DNA of 38,152 nt, taken from contig CALSNM010000025.1 in the NCBI GenBank assembly GCA_943787725.1, forward strand, positions 1-38,152, read 5' to 3'. This DNA is from an uncultured Flavobacteriales bacterium. Lineage in GTDB: Bacteria > Bacteroidota > Bacteroidia > Flavobacteriales_D > Parvicellaceae. Below the pieces are notes generated by a model that had not been told where the DNA came from, did not search any database, and saw only the letters and a list, made by a program, of their open reading frames with translations. The position numbers were made by a program, and so were the translations under genes. Positions within the stretch are counted from its first letter, which is position 1, and the number at the start of each line of letters is the position of its first letter. Positions 17,904 through 27,094 of this stretch are shown here, one piece after another.

Positions 17904-20900
17904 TTAATTTTTTATTTTAGGAGCTCCAATTTTTATAAGTTTTTCCTCTAGTGGAATCATTGATTTTTCGATATTCTTCAGTTTTGTCTTTATTCTATCA
18001 TAGAGCGTATTGGCATTTTCCAATGATTGCAACTGACCTGCAGTGGGTCCGTAAGTAGAAGAATTGCTATTTGCTTTCCACATATAATCTCCCATTGTTG
18101 GATACTCATCTTTCTCTCCAACTTCAGATCGGATTTTGCTACCGCGAATTTGCTGTGTTAATTCCAAAAGTTGACTCCGAATACTGAGTAGCTCAGTATG
18201 AAGAATCGCATCATTTGAAATTGCTTTATCATAGGCTTTCAGCATAACGCTAATGGCGTTTTTAGCATCTTTAATATCTATATTTAAATCACTTATTTTC
18301 ACGCTTAAAGAAGAAACTGCTTTCCAATGCGCTACCACTTTTTCAGGTGAACTGCCATTTAGTGACCCTTTGTTAAATTGCTTCACATCGAAAGATACTT
18401 TTCCTCCTATAGCAAGATAATTCCCCTCAATTTGCTTGAAAAGTTGAGCTGAATAATTTCCCGGTCCAACTTCGTATCCCATTCGTTTGCTATTTATATT
18501 ATCAGCAGATATTGTATACGGCGAATCAGTCAATAAATCCCAACTAATGCGGTTAAATCCTTTTTTGTTTTGCGCCTTAACTTTTCGAAGTATTTTATCT
18601 TCGTTGTCATAGATAAATAACCACACGTTTGGGGTTATTTCTTTCTCTTCATTCTCTAATATCGACCATTCAGGAACGCCCACGTTTCCTCCTGCCTTTT
18701 CTGTTTCTGTCTCTTTTTCTTTTCGTTTTGCTTCTTTTGATTTGTAGTTATCCTGCAGGTAATACGTAAATTCAACTCCATAGGGTGGGTTTTCAGCCAC
18801 AAAGTAATTATCTCCTTGAGCAGCTTTTGTTCCTCCTCCTAAAGTTCTTCTTTGCATATACCATTTGCCTGTTCTTGGTGTAAATAGTTGCGCTTCATTT
18901 TCTTTCTTAGCTGGATCAAATTCTCGAAGAGATGAATAGTCGTCAAGTATATAAATACCTCTTCCAAAAGTAGCCGCTACTAAATCATTTTCCCTTTTTT
19001 GAATTGCCAAATCTCTCACAGAAATATTTGGTAAGCCTCCCTTTAGTTTTTGCCAGTTATTGCCTCCGTCAATTGAAAAGTAGATGCCAAATTCTGTTCC
19101 TAAAAACAGCAGATTACTTTTTTGATGGTCTTGCACAATTCTCCACAGCAGGGTTTTTTCCGGCAGAGTACTTGACATATTCTCCCAGGTTAATCCTTTA
19201 TCCATACTTTTAAATAAGTAAGGGTTGTAATCACCGTATTTGTGATTGTCTAATACAACATATACTATATTTTCGTCATAGAGGTCAGCTTTTATATCAT
19301 TAACAAAGGCGGTTGCCGGTAGTTCTTTAATATTCGAAAAATCTACTTTTCTCCAATTGACACCTCCATCTTCGGTTACCTGAATAATTCCATCATCCGT
19401 TCCCGCGTATATTAAACCATTTTTTTGTGGGGATTCGGACAAAGAGGTAATCGTACTATAATTGGACATTGCATATATGTCCCAAGCATTATCCCATTTT
19501 TGTTTTTTATCATAAAATGGAGTTTGAATTCGCTCTATGTTTTTCGTTAAATCTCCCGAAATTGCTTGCCATGAATCCCCTCTGTCTTCAGATCTCCAAA
19601 CTCTTTGTGAAGCATGGTATATTCGTTTCGGATTATGCGGACTAACCAATATAGGGGCATCCCAATTGAAGCGTTCATTTTTTTCTCCTAATGCTGGTTG
19701 CGGCTGTATAGAGGTGTTTTCCCCGGTAAGTCTGTCATGACGATTAAGGTTTCCTTGCTGCCATTGTGCATAGACTATATTAGGGTTTCCCGGTTCAGTA
19801 GCTGGTTGATGTCCATCTCCTCCCAATACCACAAACCAATCTGCATTGCGAATTCCATGTATATTATCGGTTCTAGATGGAGCTCCTTGTGTATTGTTAT
19901 CTTGGGTTCCACCATATACATTATAGAATGGCTCAGCATCATCCACAGCAATCTTGTAGAACTGCGTAATGGGTAAGTTAGCCATGAATTTCCAATTTTG
20001 GGTTTTATCAAAGCTTTCGTATAAGCCACCGTCACAACCTACTAGAATGTAATTAGGATCACTTTTCTTAAAAGCTACAGCATGATTATCTACATGTTTT
20101 TCGCCTTCATTCATGCGTTGGAAGTGCTTTCCTCCATCATAGGAAACCTGCATATAATTGTCTGCAAAATAGATCTCATCAAAATTGTGCGGTGATGCAT
20201 ACAATTCTTGATAATAGTGCGGTCCAGTTCCTCCAGCAATAGCATCGCTCATTTTTGTCCATGAATTACCTTGATTTGTACTTTTATAAACACCTCCTGT
20301 TCTCCTATCTAGCTCGATTGCCGCATAAATTACATCAGGTTTTTGAGGAGAAAGGGCCAATCCAATTTTACCCATATTACTTGATGGTAGACCATTTGTA
20401 AGTTTTTTCCATGATTCTCCTCCGTCATTAGATTTGTAAATGGCTGTTCCTGGTCCTCCTCCTAAGTATCCAGCAACTGTTCTTTGACGCTGCCAGGTTG
20501 CAGCATAGAGCAAATTTGGGTTTCTTGGGTCAATTAAGCATATCGGTAGCGCCAACCCAACTATCGTCTCCTAAGGTTAACTTCCAGGTTTTACCTCCAT
20601 CTACTGATTTATACACACCTCGTTCACCACCTTTACTCCAAAGTGGACCTTGAGAAGCCACCCAAATAACATTAGAATTAGAAGGATGAATAAGTATTTT
20701 TGACAAATGTTCAGATTTCTTGAGACCCATGTTTTTCCATGATTTGCCTCCATCTTCACTTTTGTATATTCCATCACCATAGCTGATATGCCTTCCTCCA
20801 ACATTTTCTCCTGTTCCTACCCAAACTATTTCTGGGTTTTGAGGGTCTAGTGAGATACATCCGATGGAATAACTTTTTTGTCCGTCAAACAATGGTTCCC

Positions 20901-21160
20901 ATGTAGTTCCAGCGTTTTGTGTTTTCCATACACCACCGGAACCAGCTGATATATACCAAATATTTTCATTGTTTGGATGAATTACAATATCTGAAATTCG
21001 TCCCGACATGAGTGCAGGGCCCAATGTTCCTGAATTTTAGACCACCGTATATGTCTTTGGAATCGGCTTGGGTATTTTTATCACCTTTTTTATTGTTTTG
21101 CGCTAAGCTGTTGAAAGCAAAACTTAAACAAATAAAAATAAAAATTGAAATTTTGTTCAT
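17904..21160 (-). CDS. Exported sortilin/BNR-repeat (VPS10-like) protein, two frameshifts
   Basis: The ATG at 21160 (or 21169) starts a signal peptide (KISIFIFICLSFAFNSLAQ). The mature protein has many BNR/Asp-box repeats of SxDGGxxW type (KTQNAGTTW, KSEDGGKSW, KSVDGGKTW, KSNDGGESW, SEDRGDSW, TEDGGVNW, SIDGGNNW), giving a sortilin-like 10-bladed beta-propeller. After the propeller, at about 600-1070, comes an Ig-like region (VWLFIYDNEDKILRKV) and a helical C-terminal segment; I see no T9SS sorting domain. Frame breaks lie at GGG 21017-21019 (restores NIGPALMSGR) and at TT 20535-20536 (restores ATDMLIDPRNP). Such proteins are called glycosyl hydrolase or VPS10-domain protein in databases; no activity is proven. 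Confidence 0.85.
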
Positions 21161-21194
21161 CTTATTCATGGGTTTTGTGGTTATGTATTTCGTC

Positions 21195-21202
21195 CAAATA
21201 TA
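21195..21202 (-). promoter_or_regulatory. Likely Bacteroidota -7 promoter element for the BNR-repeat gene
   Basis: The minus strand reads TATATTTG, a perfect match to the TAnnTTTG -7 consensus of Bacteroidota primary sigma factor promoters. It lies about 26-35 bases before the two candidate ATGs at 21169 and 21160, giving a short leader. No clean -33 TTG at the usual spacing is visible. The element is located between the stop of the aminotransferase gene (21216) and this gene, supporting separate transcription. Confidence 0.4.
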
Positions 21203-21215
21203 ATTGCTTTTTTAT

Positions 21216-22385
21216 TTACGATTGAAGCAAATTGGTTTGTTTTTTTATTGTTTCTAAAGCTTGGTGTAGTAGATCAATATCATCCTGATTATTGTAGCCT
21301 TGAGCAGAAAAACGAAGATAAAATTCATTGCCAAGCTGCATAATAGGAACTTCGATGTTAAACTCTTTGTATAGAATAGTTTTCAGTTTTTCTGGCTCAC
21401 TTGTTTTAACAGAACTACTGCATATTTGACCCAAATAATCTGCATTTATCGGACATATTGGTTTACTATTAAGAATTGAGGATGTTTTTTCATAATTAGT
21501 TAGAACCAATTCTTTACAAGTCCTCGAAACGGACTCCCAGTCATTATCTTTTAAAAATTGAACTGCAGTTGGAATAGTTAAAAAAGCTGAATAATCTCTT
21601 GTTCCTTGCAGTTCATGATGATCTGAGAAATTTGAGTTTAAATCATATCCCCAAGATATAATTAGCGGGTCGAAATGATTTTTAAATTCGTCATTTATGT
21701 AAAGAAAAGAGCAGCCTTTTGGTGTTAGCATCCATTTGTGGCAAGCTCCTGTATATATGTCTGCTTTTAATTCGGATAAATCAAGATGTATATGCCCAGG
21801 AACATGAGCACCATCGATAATAGTAATCAAGTCAAGTTCTTTTGCTCGCTCGCAAATCTCTTTTACGGGCAATATCAATGCCGAAGAGCTGGTTATTTGA
21901 CTGATAAAAATAGCTCTTGTTTTGGCACTAACGTTTTCAAAAAATTGATCAATTATTTTTTCTTTGCTAATAATAGGTAATGTGATTTCAGTTGTAACAA
22001 ATTTTGCTTTTGCTTTTTTACAATAATAATCCCATGTTTTTATAAGTGCACCGTACTCTAAATTACACGAAAGTATTTCGTCACCCTCTTTGAGATCAAA
22101 ACTTTTTGCTATTATATTAATTGCATAAGAAGGGTTTGTTGTAAAAACGATGTTTTGCGGTTTACAATTAACATAGGAAGCCAATACATTTCTAGATTTT
22201 TCAAGATGTTGCATTCCTTCATTCACATAAAAGTTAACCGGTTCTTGTTCTAGTTTTAATTGCCAAAATTGGTAATTATCGAAAATAGGTTTGGGACAAG
22301 CACCAAAAGAACCATGATTAAGATGCGTAATATGTTTGGATAGTATAAACTGTTCTTTTAAGGTGTTAATTTCTTGTTTTTTCAT
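21216..22385 (-). CDS. Class V PLP-dependent aminotransferase (isopenicillin N epimerase-like)
   Basis: This 389-residue protein is a normal length for fold type I class V enzymes. The N-terminus has HLNHGSFGACPKP (21-33), typical of the isopenicillin-N-epimerase/cysteine-desulfurase-like group. The PLP aspartate is Asp191 in IIDGAHVPG, and the Schiff-base lysine is Lys217 in GACHKWML. GTRDYSAFLTIPTAV is the family motif that binds the cofactor phosphate. It is cytoplasmic. Substrate is not predictable from sequence; relatives include epimerases, desulfurases and lyases. It is probably transcribed alone from a promoter in the divergent gap with the DUF5916 gene at 22521. Confidence 0.88.
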   Translation of the reverse strand: MKKQEINTLKEQFILSKHITHLNHGSFGACPKPIFDNYQFWQLKLEQEPVNFYVNEGMQHLEKSRNVLASYVNCKPQNIVFTTNPSYAINIIAKSFDLKEGDEILSCNLEYGALIKTWDYYCKKAKAKFVTTEITLPIISKEKIIDQFFENVSAKTRAIFISQITSSSALILPVKEICERAKELDLITIIDGAHVPGHIHLDLSELKADIYTGACHKWMLTPKGCSFLYINDEFKNHFDPLIISWGYDLNSNFSDHHELQGTRDYSAFLTIPTAVQFLKDNDWESVSRTCKELVLTNYEKTSSILNSKPICPINADYLGQICSSSVKTSEPEKLKTILYKEFNIEVPIMQLGNEFYLRFSAQGYNNQDDIDLLHQALETIKKQTNLLQS

Positions 22386-22520
22386 TTTCTATACTTAAGG
22401 CATACAATATAAGGTTATTACATTAATTTGGGTTTTTTATACTTGTGATTATGGCGGCACTTTTTATTTTTTTTTGATAACCGCTCATAACAATTCTATA
22501 ATGTTCGATATAGAAACGCA

Positions 22521-24985
22521 ATGGGTTCTATTACATTTGGAAAAATTTTACTGATTCTGAATAATAACTTTTACATAATCCTATTTTTTTTCTTGTCCAA
22601 TTTTTCATTTGGTCAAGCAAAAACTATACAAGCGACAAGGGCAATTGATAAAATTACTATCGATGGTTTTGCGGCAGAAGAACAATGGAAAACTGCTGAT
22701 ATTGCAACTGATTTTTTAGAGCAAAATCCAACAGAAGGTAATGAGCCTAGGTTTAAAACCGAAGTAAAAGTACTTTATGACAATAGTAACCTTTATATAC
22801 TGGGGTATTGCTATGATAGCAGCCCTGATAGTATATTAGCGCAATTAGGTGAGCGAGATGATGAGTTAAATTCGGATGGATTCACATTTTCGATAGATAC
22901 ATACAATAAAATGTTAGATGCTTTTACATTCTCTGTTGCAGCATCCGGAGTTCAATCAGATTCTAGACTCTCAGATCCTTCTTTTAATGCAGTTTGGCAA
23001 AGTGCAGTTCAAATTGTTTCAGATGGTTGGATTGTTGAAATGCGAATACCTTATTATGCAATTCGTTTCCCCAATGGCGAGAAGCAGGTTTGGAGAGTTC
23101 AATTTGAAAGAAATTTGAGAAGAACTAGAACAGGTTTGCAATGGTCTTTAGTGCCCAAAGAGGTAGAAACGGAATTGAATTATTGGGGATTATTAACAGG
23201 TTTAGATAATATCAAAGCTCCTCTTCGCTTGTCACTTTCGCCATACACTTCTTCTTTTGTGGATGTTGATAATGGAGAGACAACAGTGGGTTATGGTGCC
23301 GGAGCTGATCTTAAACTAGGGTTAAACGAAAGTTTTACACTGGACATGTCTTTATTACCTGACTTTTCTCAAGTGCGATCGGATAATATTGTTAAAAATC
23401 TGGGAGCGTTTGAAGTTGAATTTGAAGAGCAAAGACCCTTTTTTCAGGAGGGTGTGATTTGTTTAATCGTGGAGATTTATTTTATTCCAGAAGAATTGGT
23501 GGAGCACCCATTCAAAACAATCAAAACCTTTTTAATTTAGACTCTACTGAACGGGTTATTAATAATCCATCAAACACCCGGCTCATTAATGTTGCAAAAA
23601 TATCTGGACGTAACAAAAAAGGTCTTGGAATTGGTGTGATGAATGCAGTAACTGCTTCGAGCAATGCGCTTATTTTAGATGATTTAACGGGAAATACACG
23701 CGAAATTGAAACCAATCCATTGGTAAATTATAATATTATTTCTTTTGATCAGAATTTAAAAAATAATAGTTCGATCTATTTTATTAATTTAAACACTGCA
23801 AGAGCTGGAGATTACATTGATGCGAATGTTTCAGCATTAGGGTAGATCTCATTTCGAAGAATTCAACCTATGCAATAGGTGGAGATTGAAAATTTCACAA
23901 CGTGATACAAATTTGCTAAATAACTTTTTTGAAGGTGGTGATGATGATGGACTTAAGTTATTTTGTCAATCTGGCAAAAATAAAAGGGAACTTTAAGTAT
24001 TCCTCTCAAGCTGAAAGTAAATCACCCGGGTTTAATCCTAATGATTTGGGTATAAATTTCACTACAAATATTAGAACGCATTCTATTGAATTTGAATACA
24101 ATAAATACAATCCTTTTTGGATATTGAACAGGAATTTTAATCGATTTTCTTTTGATCTCGATCAAGATTATTCTTCAGGAAAATACTTAAGAAACAGTAT
24201 TCAGGGAAGATATATTTTTGATTTGAAAAGCTTTAATACAATTTTTATAAATATGAGCGCTCAAGTAGGGGATGGTATAGATCTGTTTGAGTCTAGAGTT
24301 GCAGGTCAGAATTTATTATTCCCGAATATTATTATAATGGTATAGGTATATCTTCCGATTATAGAAAAAAGTTTGCTTTAGATGCAAATATTGGATTTGG
24401 AAAGGGGTATTTACAGATTATATTGTCAATCAATATTTTGAATTTAATGTTTCACCAATTATACGTTTTAGTGATAAATTTACCTTAACCCCTTCATCTA
24501 ATTTTTCGGTCTTGTATAACGGTGCTGGTTTTGCTGGGTATTTTGAGGGATTTCCGAAATATGGAGTAAGAGATGTGCGAACTTTGGTGAACATCATGAG
24601 AGGAAAATATGTATTTAAAAATAACCTGTCATTGACACTAAGAATTCGGCATTATTGGTCTTATGGAGAATACGATTATTATGGCGATTTGGATGCTAAC
24701 GGATACATTATAAGGGACGATGCATTTCAAGGGGACTCAGACTTTAACTTTAATGCATTTAATACCGATTTGATTTTTGCTTGGCAATTTGCCCCAGGCG
24801 GTTTTATTAATTTGGTTTACAAGAATGCTTTCCAAACGGACGATAACAATACCCAGCTGACGTATTTCAATAACCTAGGGACAGTTCTTGATGCAGGACA
24901 ACGAAATACAGTAACAATGAAACTTGTTTACTTCTTCGATACTGTTTCTAGTTATAACAAATTGTTTAAGCATAAAAGAAGTTAA
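22521..24985 (+). pseudogene. DUF5916 outer-membrane-type protein with N-terminal CBM9-like domain, six frameshifts
   Basis: The ATG at 22521 starts a signal peptide ending FSFGQ. Residues about 35-210 are a CBM9-like/DOMON-type domain (IDKITIDGFAAEEQWKTADI, VKVLYDNSNLYILGYCYD, WRVQFERNLRRTRTGLQW). The rest is the DUF5916 beta-barrel (LGLNESFTLDMSLLPDFSQVRSDN, EFEEQRPFFQEG, FSRRIGG-like FYSRRIGG). The frame changes near 23453 (VDLFNRGD), 23841-23843 (GVDLIS), 23887 (GGDLKIS), 23955 (GLSYFVNLAK), 24322 (FPEYYYNG) and 24404-24407 (GKGVFTDY). Every piece matches the family in order, about 820 residues in total, so the indels are probably sequencing errors. The cell location is the outer membrane; function is unknown. 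Confidence 0.75.
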
Positions 24986-25089
24986 ACAGTTTTAGCCATT
25001 CTTTAATTATATTGGTTAGGATCAGAAATACGGCATTTCATTACTAATATCCATGCATTTCAGATAATGCGTCTTAGTTTTCAAAAGTT

Positions 25090-25837
25090 TTACAGATATC
25101 CCATCATTTGATAGGTATAATAGCCTATTATTTCATGCAATAATATTCGCCATTCATAGAGATAAGCTGATTGTGGCTGTATGTAGTCTTCGATGGATAT
25201 GGTTTTTTGTTTCAATTTTCTTAAATAGGGGTCAACTGCTAAATTATTTTTTGTAAAACAAGCTATAGATCTTCTGTAGTGAAATTCAGAGGTAATCAAT
25301 AGACAGCTAGGAGCTGATTCATGAATTGCTGAAATTAATTCAACAGTATATGCAGCATTTTGGAAAGTATTTTGAGATTTGGTCTCACAAATAATATCAG
25401 TTTCAGGAATTCCAATTTTCACTAGGTATGATTTCAAAAATTCAGCTTCAATTATTTCCGATTGAAGACTTCCTGAAGCACCGGTAATAATAATTTTATT
25501 TATTACGCTGTCTTGATACAATTTAATGCATACAGCAAACGATCTGAACTTTCACCAAACCTTATATCTTCCTCAGTAGAGTTGAGGCTTATCATTCCAC
25601 CCAAAAGAATTCCATAATCGTAGTTTTTCTTTAATTTAATGGGTTTACTGCCCATTGATTAAATGCAATTTGATAAATAAACCCATTTGAGAAAAATAAC
25701 AAAAGAACAAAGGATATAAGAAGATATCTTCGTCTTCTATATTTTGTTCTTACAAACAATCCAAGAATAAAAAAGGCAGTAATAAACACCAAAGGATCCG
25801 CAATAAAAGCTACTATTTTTGATAAAATAAAAAACAA
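25090..25837 (-). pseudogene. YdcF/ElyC (DUF218) family membrane protein, two frameshifts
   Basis: Three frames make one protein. The first (from a TTG at 25837) has two transmembrane helices, IVAFIADPLVFITAFFILGLF and YLLISFVLLLFFSNGFIYQIAF. The middle piece, readable between about 25645 and 25521, gives KPIKLKKNYDYGILLGGMISLN. The third begins YQDSVINKIIITGASGS, with ETKSQNTFQNA (the conserved ExxSxNTxxNA motif) and LLITSEFHYRRS. This is the DUF218 fold of ElyC/SanA/YdcF proteins, linked in E. coli to envelope carrier-lipid and peptidoglycan functions. A missing A at TTT 25644-25646 and a missing T at AA 25520-25521 account for the breaks. The true start may lie upstream, since no ATG is seen. 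Confidence 0.7.
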
Positions 25838-26009
25838 GTTCTTTTTTTTTTACAAAGCTAATCCTTTCTTTCAGTTTCTAGAACCTCAATTCGTTTCTTC
25901 AAAGTTTCAATTGCTCTGTTCGATAAAATTATTTAAAATTTTGATTCAAAAAATAAAAAGTTAGTAAAAGAAAAATAAAAACTATTCAAATAGTTTCGGT
26001 TTGAATTGC

Positions 26010-26052
26010 AAAAAAAAAATAGGAATAATTCTTTAGAATTATTCCTATTTTA
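26010..26052 (-). terminator. Strong intrinsic terminator after the DUF2911 gene
   Basis: A perfect 17-base stem (26016-26032 with 26035-26051) and a 2-base loop are followed on the minus strand by a T-run (AAAAAAAAA on plus, 26011-26019). It lies 20 bases downstream of the DUF2911 stop at 26072. Genes from both sides end towards it only on the minus strand, but the stem is symmetric, so it could work in both directions. Confidence 0.75.
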
Positions 26053-26071
26053 ACCAGCATTTTCAGCTTAA

Positions 26072-26914
26072 TTATTTTTTACTCCACTCATCTATAGAAA
26101 GTTGATTAGACTTTACATAACTCTCATAGTTTGCTTTTTTAGCAGCGGCCATAGAAAGTTTAGCTGTTTCAATAGCTCCTTTGTAGTCTTTCAGTTCTGC
26201 CTGAATAAGTGCCTTTCTTCTCAAATACCAGAATGGTTTTTCTTTTTTCAAATCAAGCGCTTTGTTGATGTAATTCAACGCCGTTTTAATATTTGTTTTT
26301 TGAGATAAATAGTAATCTGCAGCTTTGTAATAATCTTCTGCCGCTGGACCATTCATAACCTTTTTAATTGAGGCAGTTACTCTTTCTTTAGTAGCTGTTT
26401 TAAATGGCAAAGTAACAATGGTATTGTCCCATGACATAGTAAGTTCAGCACCATCCATTTGAACGTCATTAAACCCAATGGTAAACGATTGTTTAACTTG
26501 ACTTAACGATCCAACTTTAGCAGTGGTCTTGACCATAACTTCCTTGTCTTCCCAGTTTTCCGGCGTTCCCCAGTTTTCTGTATCGCCGTAGAAGAAAATA
26601 GTCCAAGCATCTTTATTAGGAACAGTAAATATTGAATAGGATCCGGCTTTTAAAGTATCATTTCCAAATACCAGGATGTCACTAGTTGTAATTATTGTAT
26701 TTTTATTTGCTCCTGTTCTCCACATTTTATCAAATGGAACCAAGCTTCCAAAAATTTTCCTATCTCTTTTGTGGGGTCTTGAGTAGGTAATTGAGATGTC
26801 TGTTAATCCAACTTTTTGCTCTATCGTAGCCCCAGGGCTTGGGGCTGGTGTTTTTATCTGCGCTTGAAATATTGAGCATGCAAATAGTAAAGTTCCGGTT
26901 ATTAAATTTTTCAT
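26072..26914 (-). CDS. Exported DUF2911 protein with C-terminal TPR-like repeats
   Basis: The start is chosen at the ATG at 26914, which opens a signal peptide (MKNLITGTLLFACSIFQAQ). The open frame runs ten codons further to 26944. Residues about 20-175 are the DUF2911 beta domain: KTPAPSPGATIEQKVGLTDI, ITYSRPHKRDRKIFGSLVPFDKMWRTGAN, and TLKAGSYSIFTVPN. The C-terminal third has a TPR-like helix pair (LNYINKALDLKKEKPFWYLRRKALIQAELKDYKGAIETAKLS). The product of 280 residues is typical. DUF2911 proteins are common exported proteins of Bacteroidota with no known activity. A strong terminator follows the gene. It diverges from the PIG-L deacetylase gene at 27095, with about 180 bases in between. 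Confidence 0.88.
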   Translation of the reverse strand: MKNLITGTLLFACSIFQAQIKTPAPSPGATIEQKVGLTDISITYSRPHKRDRKIFGSLVPFDKMWRTGANKNTIITTSDILVFGNDTLKAGSYSIFTVPNKDAWTIFFYGDTENWGTPENWEDKEVMVKTTAKVGSLSQVKQSFTIGFNDVQMDGAELTMSWDNTIVTLPFKTATKERVTASIKKVMNGPAAEDYYKAADYYLSQKTNIKTALNYINKALDLKKEKPFWYLRRKALIQAELKDYKGAIETAKLSMAAAKKANYESYVKSNQLSIDEWSKK

Positions 26915-27094
26915 TTTATTCTTTTTTAAATTTATATTGACCACGAAAATAGTTCTAAGTGGGATAAGTATCCCCTTTATTACAGAAGAATATTTTATTT
27001 TTAGCTCTATCTTGTTGCTTGTCAGTTGTTTATTTTATTTTAAGATAGATTAAACAAAAATGATTAATTTCGAAAGCGTAATAATTACTCAAAA

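Noticed and set aside
19698..20035. Several 67-92 codon frames on both strands inside the BNR-repeat gene
   Set aside because: They are shadows of the strongly supported minus-strand BNR repeats.
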